64,000 nucleotides of DNA from Proteiniclasticum sp. (GTDB lineage: Bacteria > Bacillota > Clostridia > Clostridiales > Clostridiaceae): assembly GCF_003514505.1 (NCBI RefSeq), contig NZ_DOPX01000027.1, positions 8,494 through 72,493 on the forward strand, given 5' to 3'. Below the pieces are notes generated by a model. The model searched no databases. It saw nothing but the letters and a program-made list of their open reading frames with translations, and had not been told where the DNA came from. This document shows, in pieces, positions 8,602 to 17,032 of this stretch (position 1 is the stretch's first letter; every line of letters starts with the position of its first letter). The translations under genes and the position numbers were made by a program.

Positions 8602-10002
8602 CTATATGTAGTTCTGTTTGGTTCTTTGTATCTGTCCCCAGGAAGTTCTTTTTCTCTTATAGCCTATGAACGCCGTAGCTCTGACAAAAGAAAGCACATA
8701 GCGGTAAAGCGCCGTTTCCAGCGTAACCATGAAGAGTGCCTTGATGATATCAGAGAAGTGAAGCTTTATCCCTTGGCTGTATACTCTTTGGAAAAAAGCT
8801 GTAATGGACAGTATTACATTATAAACCGTATAAATGATGAAAAGCCTGATCATAAAGGGCACAAAGAGGAGATTCAGCTGCCAGGCTAGGACAATATTGA
8901 TGAGGCCAATGATCTCGATAAACGGTGAAAGAAGTTCAAACAGAACATAATAAAGATAAGAAAACATCCTGGGAAATCCCGCTTTAAAGGGATTGATCAT
9001 GGCTCTGTACTGCCACAGAGACTGGAAAAGACCGAGATACCACCTCTTTCTCTGCTTGATGATATCTTTCAGCGAAGAAGGGGACTGACTCCAGCAGATG
9101 GCTCTTGGTTCATAGGCGAGCCTGCATTTCTTCTGGTTGTTGATACAGAAATTATTGATTTTCATCACAAGCTCCATATCCTCTCCCAAGGTATCTGTGC
9201 TGTAGCCCCCCACAGCAATGAGCACTTCTTTTTTAAACAGCCCGAAGGCACCGGATATGATGAGGTTCGCATTGAACTGATCCAGGAAAATCCTGGAAGC
9301 AAGGAATGAGCGGTCATACTCCACCACCTGCATCCCCACAATGGGATTCCAGGGCACATGGTAATCGATGACTTTTCCTTTATCCATGAGGACAGTTTGC
9401 GCAATTCTGATCATTCCGCCCACGGCAACAATTCGTTCATCTCTTAGGATCGGCTGGATGATTTTCTCCAGTGAATCCCTTTGCAAAAGAGAATCCGCAT
9501 CAATAGAGACCACATAGGGATACCGGGAAAGATTCGCAGCAGCATTGAGCGCGTCTCCCTTTCCCCCATTCTCTTTGATGACAAGGGTGATCTGGATATT
9601 GTTATAGGTTGTTTCATAGACCTCCAGCACCTTCTTGCACGGAATGCGCATCTGGATGGGACGCCTGGTTCTCTTCATCTGAAAAGCTTGGATGAGCGTC
9701 TCTGACGTTTTATCTTTAGATCCATCATCCACAATGACCAGTTCATAAAGCTTATACTCAAGATTCAAAAGACTGCTGACACTGTCCACGATGGTGATTT
9801 CCTCATTGTAGGCTGGAACCAGCAGGGAGATGGGAACGTAGTAGCCGTGTTTCAGTTCATTTCTATACCGGACCATCCGGTCTTGAGTATACAGCTGAAC
9901 TGCACCGAATAAAACCGTGACGATGAGATACGTCGTATAAATCAGCATATAGACGAGAAAAAAATACCCAATGGTCTGTACCAGATTTTCAAGAAAAAGC
10001 AC
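8602..10002 (-). CDS. Processive family 2 glycosyltransferase (BcsA/PgaC-like)
   Basis: A 466-residue membrane glycosyltransferase. One N-terminal membrane segment (residues ~10-35), a cytoplasmic GT-A domain with VDDGSKD, the DxD motif SIDADS, the TLGEDMEL acid motif and QRKRW (Q-x-x-R-W signature of processive enzymes), then three or four C-terminal membrane segments. Expected to polymerise a glycan from a UDP-sugar and extrude it; the sugar cannot be told. No PilZ domain is present. GTG start follows immediately on the HEAT gene stop, with GGAGGGGG upstream. Last gene of the seven-gene envelope operon. Confidence 0.87.
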   Translation of the reverse strand: MLFLENLVQTIGYFFLVYMLIYTTYLIVTVLFGAVQLYTQDRMVRYRNELKHGYYVPISLLVPAYNEEITIVDSVSSLLNLEYKLYELVIVDDGSKDKTSETLIQAFQMKRTRRPIQMRIPCKKVLEVYETTYNNIQITLVIKENGGKGDALNAAANLSRYPYVVSIDADSLLQRDSLEKIIQPILRDERIVAVGGMIRIAQTVLMDKGKVIDYHVPWNPIVGMQVVEYDRSFLASRIFLDQFNANLIISGAFGLFKKEVLIAVGGYSTDTLGEDMELVMKINNFCINNQKKCRLAYEPRAICWSQSPSSLKDIIKQRKRWYLGLFQSLWQYRAMINPFKAGFPRMFSYLYYVLFELLSPFIEIIGLINIVLAWQLNLLFVPFMIRLFIIYTVYNVILSITAFFQRVYSQGIKLHFSDIIKALFMVTLETALYRYVLSFVRATAFIGYKRKRTSWGQIQRTKQNYI

Positions 10003-11082
10003 TTATTTCCCCCTCCTTTCACTGATCCGATAAAGCAGTATGTCTTTTGCGTACCGGTCTTCATCTAAAAAGATATCCTTCAAATCCACAAGATTCACCT
10101 TCAGTTCAATGAGAGACTCACTTACATTAAATCTCACATACCAGTTGGGATCATGGAGAGCTTCTTTCAGTACTTCCACGGTTTCTTTTGCCTTATAGCT
10201 GCCCAGAGTTCTTGCCGAAACCACGCGAAGCTGATAAAGATTTTCTCTGTTCAGCAGGTAGTTATACAGAAACGGTCTGGCCTTTTCATAGGGATACTTT
10301 TTTAGATACCGTAGTGCAGCAAGACGGATCTCGAGATTTTTCGACTCATCCACTGCGCACTGGAGCATTTCTTCCTGATACCATTCGCTGGTGAGAGATA
10401 TAAACTGAATGATTCCCTGCTGAATAAAATCACTGTAAGTATCTCTTTTCTCGCATAAGGCCTTTGCGAGATTTTCCCTGTCTCCTGTAAAAAGAACCAG
10501 ACCATCCCCAAGAAGCTTTGGATGGTGGAACCAGTTTTCTTCCGTGAGAATAGAGAAAAAGCGAAGTACCCACTCCTCATGTCCGCAGCTGTAGATCGCC
10601 TTCAGCACACTTTCTCTGACATAAACCGTAGATGGCTTCAGATACTCTAAAAATACATAGAGTAGTTTTTCTTGTGACCACTGTCCCTTGTTGAAGGCAG
10701 AGAAGAACTGACAAAAATACGACTTTTCCATGACACCTTTGGTTCCATAATGCATCGCAAGTTTTACGATAGAATCCTCAATATCATGAAGAAACATCCT
10801 GAAAGGCTCCTCCTTGCTATTGAAGCTTTCCAGTGCCAGATGAAAATTCATGAGATTGCCCGGCTTTTTCAGGTCTCTTTCCATCCGTTTTCTGAAACTA
10901 CTATCCGTTGTACCTGTTTTACTCTGCCTCTGAATCTGCTGTGAAACGAAAACTTTCCACTTATTCTCCAATCTTCGATTTACAAACTTACGATAATAAT
11001 TGTAAAAAATATAAAACACGGTATAGGAGAGTATGAGCATACAGATGAAAAAATAACTATAAAGAATCACATTGACGATCAT
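10003..11082 (-). CDS. Membrane-anchored HEAT-repeat protein
   Basis: A 359-residue protein with one N-terminal membrane segment (MIVNVILYSYFFICMLILSY) and a soluble helical body. Around residues 215-350 there are repeated helix pairs with HEAT character (LEIRLAALRYLKKYPYEKARPF; LRVVSARTLGSYKAKETVEV; WYVRFNVSESLIELK). HEAT repeats are protein-binding scaffolds; with the GT2 gene next to it an assembly or docking role for the synthase is an inference. ATG at 11082 overlaps the upstream TGA (ATGA). Confidence 0.75.
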   Translation of the reverse strand: MIVNVILYSYFFICMLILSYTVFYIFYNYYRKFVNRRLENKWKVFVSQQIQRQSKTGTTDSSFRKRMERDLKKPGNLMNFHLALESFNSKEEPFRMFLHDIEDSIVKLAMHYGTKGVMEKSYFCQFFSAFNKGQWSQEKLLYVFLEYLKPSTVYVRESVLKAIYSCGHEEWVLRFFSILTEENWFHHPKLLGDGLVLFTGDRENLAKALCEKRDTYSDFIQQGIIQFISLTSEWYQEEMLQCAVDESKNLEIRLAALRYLKKYPYEKARPFLYNYLLNRENLYQLRVVSARTLGSYKAKETVEVLKEALHDPNWYVRFNVSESLIELKVNLVDLKDIFLDEDRYAKDILLYRISERRGK

Positions 11083-13178
11083 CTGCTCCCCTCCCAATAA
11101 GACTTCAGAATGCCATAGGACTCTTTCAGCCTGAAATTGACCTCTGCACTTCTCTGAAGAGGTGAGAGCTGGATTGTATCCATCTGAATCTCCTCATTTA
11201 AAGAGCCAATACCGATATTGAACTTTCTTATTTTTAGTGGCTCAACACCGAAATTGTCATAATAGTCCTCATGGATCATTCCGTCCAGAGGATTGTAAAA
11301 ATTAAGAAGTCCATAGGGAATGCGGATCTCCACGCTCTCTTCTCCAAAGTAGAAATCTGAGGTGGACACGTAATCCTTTGCATCTGGGTCCCCCTGACCA
11401 TAGGTGAATGCGCCAACTGTGAAGCTTGTGTAGTAACTCAGCGGACGTTCGTTAAGAAGATCAATCTCCTCTTCGGTATATCTTCGGACCATCTGGATGG
11501 GCACCATTTTACTGCTGTCCTTACGGGGCTTCAGCACATAAGGGTTGACAGATTTCAGCCTTTCCAGAAACTGAGGACGTATGCTGCTGTAGCGCTCCTG
11601 AACAAGGAGTTCTGTATTCTCCTTACCATCCATAACCAGAAGAAAATCAGCACCCTGATCAAAGGTCATACCATATCCTGCAGGGCTCTTCGTGCCCACA
11701 TCTTCGAGGAAATCAAACCCGATGACCATCTTCTCCTTCTCAAAGGATTTTCCTTCCATGAACAGGTACAGGTAATTATGGTCTCGGGTCACTGCGTAGC
11801 GGAACCCCTCCTTTTCAATGAAATCAATGTCTTCGAAGTCTTCTTTCTTGCCATCCACCCTCATAAGGGTTTCTCCGCGGTAGGGTTCAAAAACAGCAAG
11901 CCCATAGTGCTCTGTTTCTGTTAGACTGTTCTGCCAGAGACTTTCCATCTGAGCATCCAAGCCATAAGCCGTATTCCAGGTTCTTAGATACCAGGTGTCC
12001 TGCCAGGAGTGGAGCACAGCATGGTCTATCCCAGATGCTTCAAATCTTTCAAGAAGAGAAACAATCTCTTCCCCTTGGAGTCTTTCCGTGACTCCTTCAG
12101 GATGATCCACGGTATTTCTGGCGCTGGATACATTAAAGTTTACAATCATCAGGGGTTTTTCATGATGATTCTTCAGAAGACTCAAATAGCTCTTTACATC
12201 TCCGCTTTGAAGAAGAGTGCGGTTCATCTCGTTATTTGCCAAGTGCTGCAGTCTTGTATCGGAGACTCCATCATACTGGTAGGCTGCAAAGAGTCCTGCT
12301 TCATTCCGGGACGTGGCATTAAGATGCTCTATATTCAGTCTGTTATATTTTCCAATGAGCTCTGCAAAGGATTCCTCGTAGACAAAAGGGTCATAGATCG
12401 AGGAACTCACAAAGCTTATGGGCCTTTGATTCCCATATTTTCTGGTTTCATAGCCCATCATATCGTCCATGATTTTCGCCAGCAGTGCCTCAAAGGCATT
12501 GGCTCCATCTGTTTTGATATAAGCACCTGTAAACTCATCTGGATTGCCTTCATTTTCATTGGTGTAGGCCATAAGATCAAGATTCCATTCATCTCCCACC
12601 AAAAACCCGAGCACCCAAGGAGAAACATCTTTCATAAAAAGACCATTTCCTGTTCGCGTGTCATTTAGGGCAATCTTTCTTCCATGAATGACATCTACAG
12701 CTTTTCTTCCATCCCGTTTCAGGCGATCCAGAAATTCTGGATGATATCCGTCTTTATCCCAAAGTGCATCACTTTCTGAAGGTCTGATTCCCTGCAGAAG
12801 ATAAAGGGGTGATTCGCTGTTTATATTGAACTCATAGAGCGCATCATAAAAAGCCTGGTGATACACTGTATTGATTTTTATTGTATTGGCTCCAAGTCTT
12901 TGAATGTCCTGAAACCATCTAAGAAACGTCTCTTTTTCCGTGGAGAAGTCCAGTGCATTGTGGAAGGCTTCAGCCTGCCCCACATGAATTCCTTTTACAT
13001 GGATCGGTTCATAAACACCATGATTCTCCACATAATATAGACCATTCTCCGCCTTAAAGGATACAGAAACCTTTTCCCCTTCATTCATTGGAATAAAAAG
13101 CCCCTGCATAAAGTACAGAAACAGAAAACCAGCTGTCACAAGTAAAACAGCAAGCACTGAAAATAAAAACTTCTTCAA
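11079..13178 (-). CDS. Large extracellular glycoside-hydrolase-like protein of the envelope operon
   Basis: A 699-residue protein with an N-terminal signal anchor (residues 1-25). A TIM-barrel-like region resembling GH2-type or glucanosyltransferase folds follows (VKGIHVGQAEAFHN, QRLGANTIKINTVYHQAFYDAL, and the strand GFLVGDEWNLD near residue 195). The C-terminal part is beta-rich and resembles a carbohydrate-binding or DOMON-like module. Catalytic residues cannot be fixed, so activity on the operon's glycan is inferred. The start is TTG with AGGAGGG overlapping the CotH stop codon. Confidence 0.6.
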   Translation of the reverse strand: MKKFLFSVLAVLLVTAGFLFLYFMQGLFIPMNEGEKVSVSFKAENGLYYVENHGVYEPIHVKGIHVGQAEAFHNALDFSTEKETFLRWFQDIQRLGANTIKINTVYHQAFYDALYEFNINSESPLYLLQGIRPSESDALWDKDGYHPEFLDRLKRDGRKAVDVIHGRKIALNDTRTGNGLFMKDVSPWVLGFLVGDEWNLDLMAYTNENEGNPDEFTGAYIKTDGANAFEALLAKIMDDMMGYETRKYGNQRPISFVSSSIYDPFVYEESFAELIGKYNRLNIEHLNATSRNEAGLFAAYQYDGVSDTRLQHLANNEMNRTLLQSGDVKSYLSLLKNHHEKPLMIVNFNVSSARNTVDHPEGVTERLQGEEIVSLLERFEASGIDHAVLHSWQDTWYLRTWNTAYGLDAQMESLWQNSLTETEHYGLAVFEPYRGETLMRVDGKKEDFEDIDFIEKEGFRYAVTRDHNYLYLFMEGKSFEKEKMVIGFDFLEDVGTKSPAGYGMTFDQGADFLLVMDGKENTELLVQERYSSIRPQFLERLKSVNPYVLKPRKDSSKMVPIQMVRRYTEEEIDLLNERPLSYYTSFTVGAFTYGQGDPDAKDYVSTSDFYFGEESVEIRIPYGLLNFYNPLDGMIHEDYYDNFGVEPLKIRKFNIGIGSLNEEIQMDTIQLSPLQRSAEVNFRLKESYGILKSYWEGSR

Positions 13179-13189
13179 CCGGTTCCCTC

Positions 13190-14638
13190 CTAACGTATCA
13201 TTTCAAAAGCATTTCGCGATGGATGACTGTATTGTTTCAAAGTCACCATATGTTCATCCAGCCATCTGCCGCGCTCCAGAAGATATTCTTTCATTTGCGC
13301 CACAGCTTCCTCGTGACTTGTGACATTTCTTTCCAATCGCTCCAGATATTCATAGACATTATAGTTTGACAGATCATAGATACTGCCCCATCTTTCATCA
13401 TTTCTCTCCACTGCTGTGCCAAGATAATCCACTGTTTCATCGATGAGATTCACCAGTCTTTCTTCCTTCAGCACCGTTTCTCTTAAGTACTCATATCGAT
13501 TGAGGAGCCCTTCCACAAAATCTTCATCTTTTAATAGGGTCTCAAAAAACACGGCCCCCGTTAAAGAGAAGCCATGGACAGGATGGGAGATCTCCTGATA
13601 ATTATCCAGTGAGTTGTTGAAATCCCATACAACTGGTGTTAAAAGTCCTCTGACATCTTTATAGAGAAATGTGGAGTAGAATCCGGCATCGACATTTCTG
13701 AACAGTTCATTGATGATAAAATAATCCTGGAATGCCTGAATGTCAAAAACCTTGGCTATCTCCTCTGTGGAATCCTCTAAAGGCCGTTCATAGAGGAACT
13801 TACTGATATTTGAAAAGTCCTGCTCCACATATCGGATCCGGTCCTCTGTAAACTGATTGGCCCCTGGATAGACCACTTCAAAGCCCTTTCCTTGTGTACG
13901 GAAAGTATAGGTCAAAAAGTCATAAAGTGTAAACTCAGGTTTCATTTTGAGCGGCCTGTCCATCTCCAGAATATAGCTCGTCAGTCTGCTGTTCCTGGAC
14001 GGTGTGGATATCTCCACACGTCCCTCTCCCTTGGTGATGGTTTCCATAAGAAGATATACTCCCTCATAGGAGCCATCCACAAAGAGCTCCACATAACGGA
14101 CATCTGGCGCGAAAGACATGATTTCCCCTGATAAATTCATAGCCAAGTAGTTTCTCAAAAGGCTTCTGTCCAAATAGGGTCCATGAAGAACCCACTCGTC
14201 ATGTTTCTCCATCCCCAGAAGCGGTTCCTTTCTTTCTTCATCTTTCTCATTGACAAGACGCACAGCATAGGATTTTTTCGAAAAATATCTGGACGAGTTT
14301 CCTCTGTAGCGGACTCTTACAAGAAGGTCCAAAGGATCGCTCTCCTCTGCTGTATAAATCTTCATTTCCGTTACGATGGAGTTTTCTCCATTGGGCGCCA
14401 GCTCATAGACATTCTCCTGGTTCTCCACTGGCGTCCCTGGAATTTTCTGGTCCTCTGTATGGATTGAAACAACGGGAAGGTGCGTGGTGATCCCTTCTGC
14501 TGTATGGCTTATCTCACTTTCACTAAACTCATGCTGATAGCTTCTTGCATGAAAGGCGTATTCTTCCACTGTAAACACCCCAAGCGCCATCAGCGCTACG
14601 GCAATGATCATCAGAACATAAATAACTCTATATCTCAT
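13190..14638 (-). CDS. CotH kinase family protein
   Basis: A 482-residue protein with an N-terminal membrane anchor followed by a CotH domain. Seen: RVRYRGNSSRYFSKKSYAVR (the typical G-N-S-x-x-x-KK-x-Y segment), DEWVLHGPYLDRSLLRNYLA, YILEMDRP and the metal-site-like VVWDFNNSLDN near residue 335. CotH proteins are atypical kinases; in Bacillus spore coat CotH phosphorylates coat proteins. Here the protein should face outside the cell. In many genomes CotH genes sit beside VTC and DUF4956 genes, as in this operon. Confidence 0.85.
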   Translation of the reverse strand: MRYRVIYVLMIIAVALMALGVFTVEEYAFHARSYQHEFSESEISHTAEGITTHLPVVSIHTEDQKIPGTPVENQENVYELAPNGENSIVTEMKIYTAEESDPLDLLVRVRYRGNSSRYFSKKSYAVRLVNEKDEERKEPLLGMEKHDEWVLHGPYLDRSLLRNYLAMNLSGEIMSFAPDVRYVELFVDGSYEGVYLLMETITKGEGRVEISTPSRNSRLTSYILEMDRPLKMKPEFTLYDFLTYTFRTQGKGFEVVYPGANQFTEDRIRYVEQDFSNISKFLYERPLEDSTEEIAKVFDIQAFQDYFIINELFRNVDAGFYSTFLYKDVRGLLTPVVWDFNNSLDNYQEISHPVHGFSLTGAVFFETLLKDEDFVEGLLNRYEYLRETVLKEERLVNLIDETVDYLGTAVERNDERWGSIYDLSNYNVYEYLERLERNVTSHEEAVAQMKEYLLERGRWLDEHMVTLKQYSHPSRNAFEMIR

Positions 14639-14644
14639 AAGTCA

Positions 14645-15319
14645 TCAGCTGATTTCATCATTCTGAGTGATGATGTTCACATAGTCCACTTCACCAATCT
14701 CATAAATCCGTTCCGAAATGGTTTTGTTGTTCTTTGTGGAAGTCTGATACACTTTTCTGCTCAGTTCATAAATCAGCTCTATACTGTCTTGGGTGGTGTT
14801 TTTGACTCTTAAAAAGGCTTTGTGCTGGAAATAGGTGTATACTGCACTTTCAATCTCTAATTCCTTTACCCGATTGCCCCGGATGATGAGAAGAATTCGA
14901 TTCTCATTTTTCACTCTGCCAAGGAAGAGAAGCACCACAAAAACCACTGCGCTGCCAAAGCTTGCCACCAGATAATCCCCTGCACCCGTACTGATACCAA
15001 TGATGATGGCCCAGAAAATATAGGTGGTATCCCTGGAATCTTTAATTGCAGTTCTGAATCTGACAATAGAAAGAGCACCGACCATACCCAGAGACAGGGC
15101 GATATTATTGCCGATGACGGTCATAACCGTTGAAGTAAGGATGGTCAGTGTCACGAGAGACACATTGAATTTTTTACTGTAGGCTGTCCCCACATGGGTA
15201 TACCAATAGGAAACATAAACGGCTAAAGATAGGAACGTGGCAAAAGAAATGTTTGTCATGATGTCTCTCACCGTCAGAGAACCAGACTGCTCAATCATTT
15301 GTAGTAGAATTTCCCTCAA
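14645..15319 (-). CDS. DUF4956 membrane protein
   Basis: About 224 residues with four hydrophobic segments and a soluble C-terminal half of ferredoxin-like size. The conserved stretch GNNIALSLGMVGALSIVRFR (about residue 67) is diagnostic of DUF4956. Function unknown; its gene regularly neighbours VTC-domain and CotH genes. TTG at 15319 is preferred because AGTGAGGTG lies upstream with good spacing, whereas the in-frame GTG at 15328 is part of that site. Confidence 0.85.
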   Translation of the reverse strand: MREILLQMIEQSGSLTVRDIMTNISFATFLSLAVYVSYWYTHVGTAYSKKFNVSLVTLTILTSTVMTVIGNNIALSLGMVGALSIVRFRTAIKDSRDTTYIFWAIIIGISTGAGDYLVASFGSAVVFVVLLFLGRVKNENRILLIIRGNRVKELEIESAVYTYFQHKAFLRVKNTTQDSIELIYELSRKVYQTSTKNNKTISERIYEIGEVDYVNIITQNDEIS

Positions 15320-15333
15320 AATGTGCACCTCAC

Positions 15334-16029
15334 TTAAAATAAATAATGTTTACTGACAACACGGCTTAAACTGTATTTCCCTATGGAAAGTTCCTGTTTT
15401 TCAACTCCATCGAGAAAATCCTTGATATATCCGAGAAGAAATCCGTTGTATTTTACTTCCAGAATCACCAGATACGGATCCAGAATGGGATTTTCATTGA
15501 AGTGTTCGGAAAAAATATCATAATTGCTTTCTGTCCCCCGGATGTGGTGATCGAAGGTGATTCGGATTTTATTCTCTTTCGCCATAAAGGCTTTCCGTTC
15601 ATAGGTCACCACAGATTTCGGTCTGTATGCATGCATACTCATGATGCTGTAGCAATCCAGGGCAAAAGGAGTCTGATACTTCAAAAGAACACCAAAGTCC
15701 CCTGAAATGAGTTTCCTGCAGTCCTCTACCGGTAATCTCATAGAAGACTTCTTCTGTCTTTCTCCTTGCTTCTTTTTCATTTCCAGAAGACCAAAGTCTG
15801 GGGATGTCTGATAAGTTCTTAACCTTATTTTTCTTCTCACTTCAATCCCATCTTCTTTTTCATGGAAATCCCGGTCGTCGATGGAGTCAAAATAAAGAGA
15901 CCGTATGGTATAGCCTTCCCCCTCACTGTTTTGATCCCGAATCATCATCTTATCCAGGTAGTGGGAGAGCTCATAGTATTGCCTCTGCTCAATGAGGTAT
16001 TTCTTCTCCACCCGATACACTTCATTCAC
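15334..16029 (-). CDS. VTC-domain (polyphosphate polymerase) protein
   Basis: A 231-residue soluble protein matching the bacterial VTC/polyphosphate polymerase domain, a triphosphate-tunnel fold. Seen in order: RVEKKYLIE, YTIRSLYFDS, IEVRRKIRLRTY, LLEMKKKQG, VTYERKAF, IRITFDHHIRG, ILEVKYNGFLLGYI and the terminal ELSIGKYSLSR. These Arg/Lys/Glu residues line the tunnel in yeast Vtc4, which makes polyphosphate from ATP. Whether this enzyme makes polyphosphate is untested. GTG start with AAGGAGGTG seven bases upstream; overlaps the preceding gene by eight bases. Confidence 0.85.
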   Translation of the reverse strand: MNEVYRVEKKYLIEQRQYYELSHYLDKMMIRDQNSEGEGYTIRSLYFDSIDDRDFHEKEDGIEVRRKIRLRTYQTSPDFGLLEMKKKQGERQKKSSMRLPVEDCRKLISGDFGVLLKYQTPFALDCYSIMSMHAYRPKSVVTYERKAFMAKENKIRITFDHHIRGTESNYDIFSEHFNENPILDPYLVILEVKYNGFLLGYIKDFLDGVEKQELSIGKYSLSRVVSKHYLF

Positions 16030-16894
16030 CCGAAAGCACCTCCTTCAATGCGTTATATTCGTGATAAGCCATGGACACAGTCTGATCTCCATAATGTGCC
16101 TGAAGCTTTAAAAAATTCTGTTCTACCTTCGCAAGTCCAAGGCCATGATAGGTGTTCCTTTCCGTAAGGCCATATGTCCCAGGGGCTTGCAGCTCATAAA
16201 TCGTCATGATCTCTTTCTGATATTTACGGGCCAGCTCAGCTTCAAAAGACATGTGCTCGATTTCTTTATCCCGGTAATAGTTCATCACAAGCATAAAATC
16301 AGAAGCTTTTGCTATCCTGTCCAGTTCATCCTGAAGATCCCAGTGATCATAAAAATATGGAATACAAACACCAAACCGCAGGTTCTGCTCCTTCGCCTTC
16401 CCGTAAGCCGCCTCAAGTCCCAGGATAAAGGATTCCATGATCTCCGTTTCATTGCCTTTAAATTCATCCAGAAGATACGGCTCCACATCCATAATGACGC
16501 CTTGAACTCTATCGCTCTCTGCTGCTTTCTCATTCAAGGCTAAGATCCGGTCGACCCTTTCTACCATGCTGCTTCCATTTTTATCCAAAGCCCACTCCGG
16601 ACTTCCTGTAAGTGCATAGACAGTAAACTTTTCTGCAGCGGCTTCTTCTAGAAATGCAATGCTATTCTTATCATTATCGGCTGAAAAGCTTTGAAATAAA
16701 GTATTGAGATCTGCTTTTTTCATGGTCTCCAAGAGAGTTTTGTCTTCTACAGCCGATGAGGACCAGGAAAATAAAGCCCTGGTACTATGAACTTCAGGGA
16801 CTGCTTTCTTATCCTCAGAAAACCATACTGCAGCTGCAATGCAAGCTATAGTTGCAAGAGCCAGTAAAACAGCAGCCAAGATTATTTTCTTCAT
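16022..16894 (-). CDS. Putative secreted TIM-barrel hydrolase-like protein, first gene of envelope operon
   Basis: A 290-residue protein with an N-terminal signal anchor (MKKIILAAVLLALATIACIAAAVWF). The body looks like a TIM barrel: repeated strand-helix units and VQGVIMDVEPYLLDE near residue 150, resembling the D-x-E catalytic strand of GH18-like hydrolases, then FGVCIPYFYDHWD and FMLVMNYYRD. No family can be assigned firmly. ATG at 16894 has GGGGCGGTAAGA upstream. Preceded by a promoter and a strong leader hairpin. Confidence 0.6.
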   Translation of the reverse strand: MKKIILAAVLLALATIACIAAAVWFSEDKKAVPEVHSTRALFSWSSSAVEDKTLLETMKKADLNTLFQSFSADNDKNSIAFLEEAAAEKFTVYALTGSPEWALDKNGSSMVERVDRILALNEKAAESDRVQGVIMDVEPYLLDEFKGNETEIMESFILGLEAAYGKAKEQNLRFGVCIPYFYDHWDLQDELDRIAKASDFMLVMNYYRDKEIEHMSFEAELARKYQKEIMTIYELQAPGTYGLTERNTYHGLGLAKVEQNFLKLQAHYGDQTVSMAYHEYNALKEVLSGE

Positions 16895-16924
16895 TCTTAC
16901 CGCCCCACTTTCTGCATAAAGATA

Positions 16925-16962
16925 GCCAGTAAACCATCCGGAAACCAAAACTGTTTACTGGC
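16925..16962 (-). promoter_or_regulatory. 5'-leader stem-loop of the envelope operon
   Basis: Perfect 10-bp inverted repeat GCCAGTAAAC/GTTTACTGGC (16925-16934 and 16953-16962) with an 18-base loop. It begins right at the expected transcript start and ends about 30 bases before the first start codon. It may be an operator, a stabilising 5' hairpin or part of a control element. The rest of the 16895-17032 gap shows only the promoter. Confidence 0.6.
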
Positions 16963-16965
16963 TTA

Positions 16966-16993
16966 ATTATATTCTAAAGGAAAACTCTCACAA
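16966..16993 (-). promoter_or_regulatory. Promoter of the seven-gene envelope operon
   Basis: Minus strand: TTGTGA (16993-16988), 16-base spacer, perfect TATAAT (16971-16966). The operon it would drive spans 8602-16894 with overlaps or gaps of at most about 14 bases. Confidence 0.65.
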
Positions 16994-17032
16994 TTACACT
17001 AGTATATGAAATACATTTAACGAATACTGAGT

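Noticed and set aside
12009..12668. 219-codon plus-strand frame opposite the large envelope-operon gene
   Set aside because: No family features or start signals; the minus-strand gene fits the operon without gaps.
16895..17032. Envelope operon leader considered as a c-di-GMP riboswitch
   Set aside because: The single hairpin lacks the conserved core elements of the c-di-GMP riboswitch classes as I know them.
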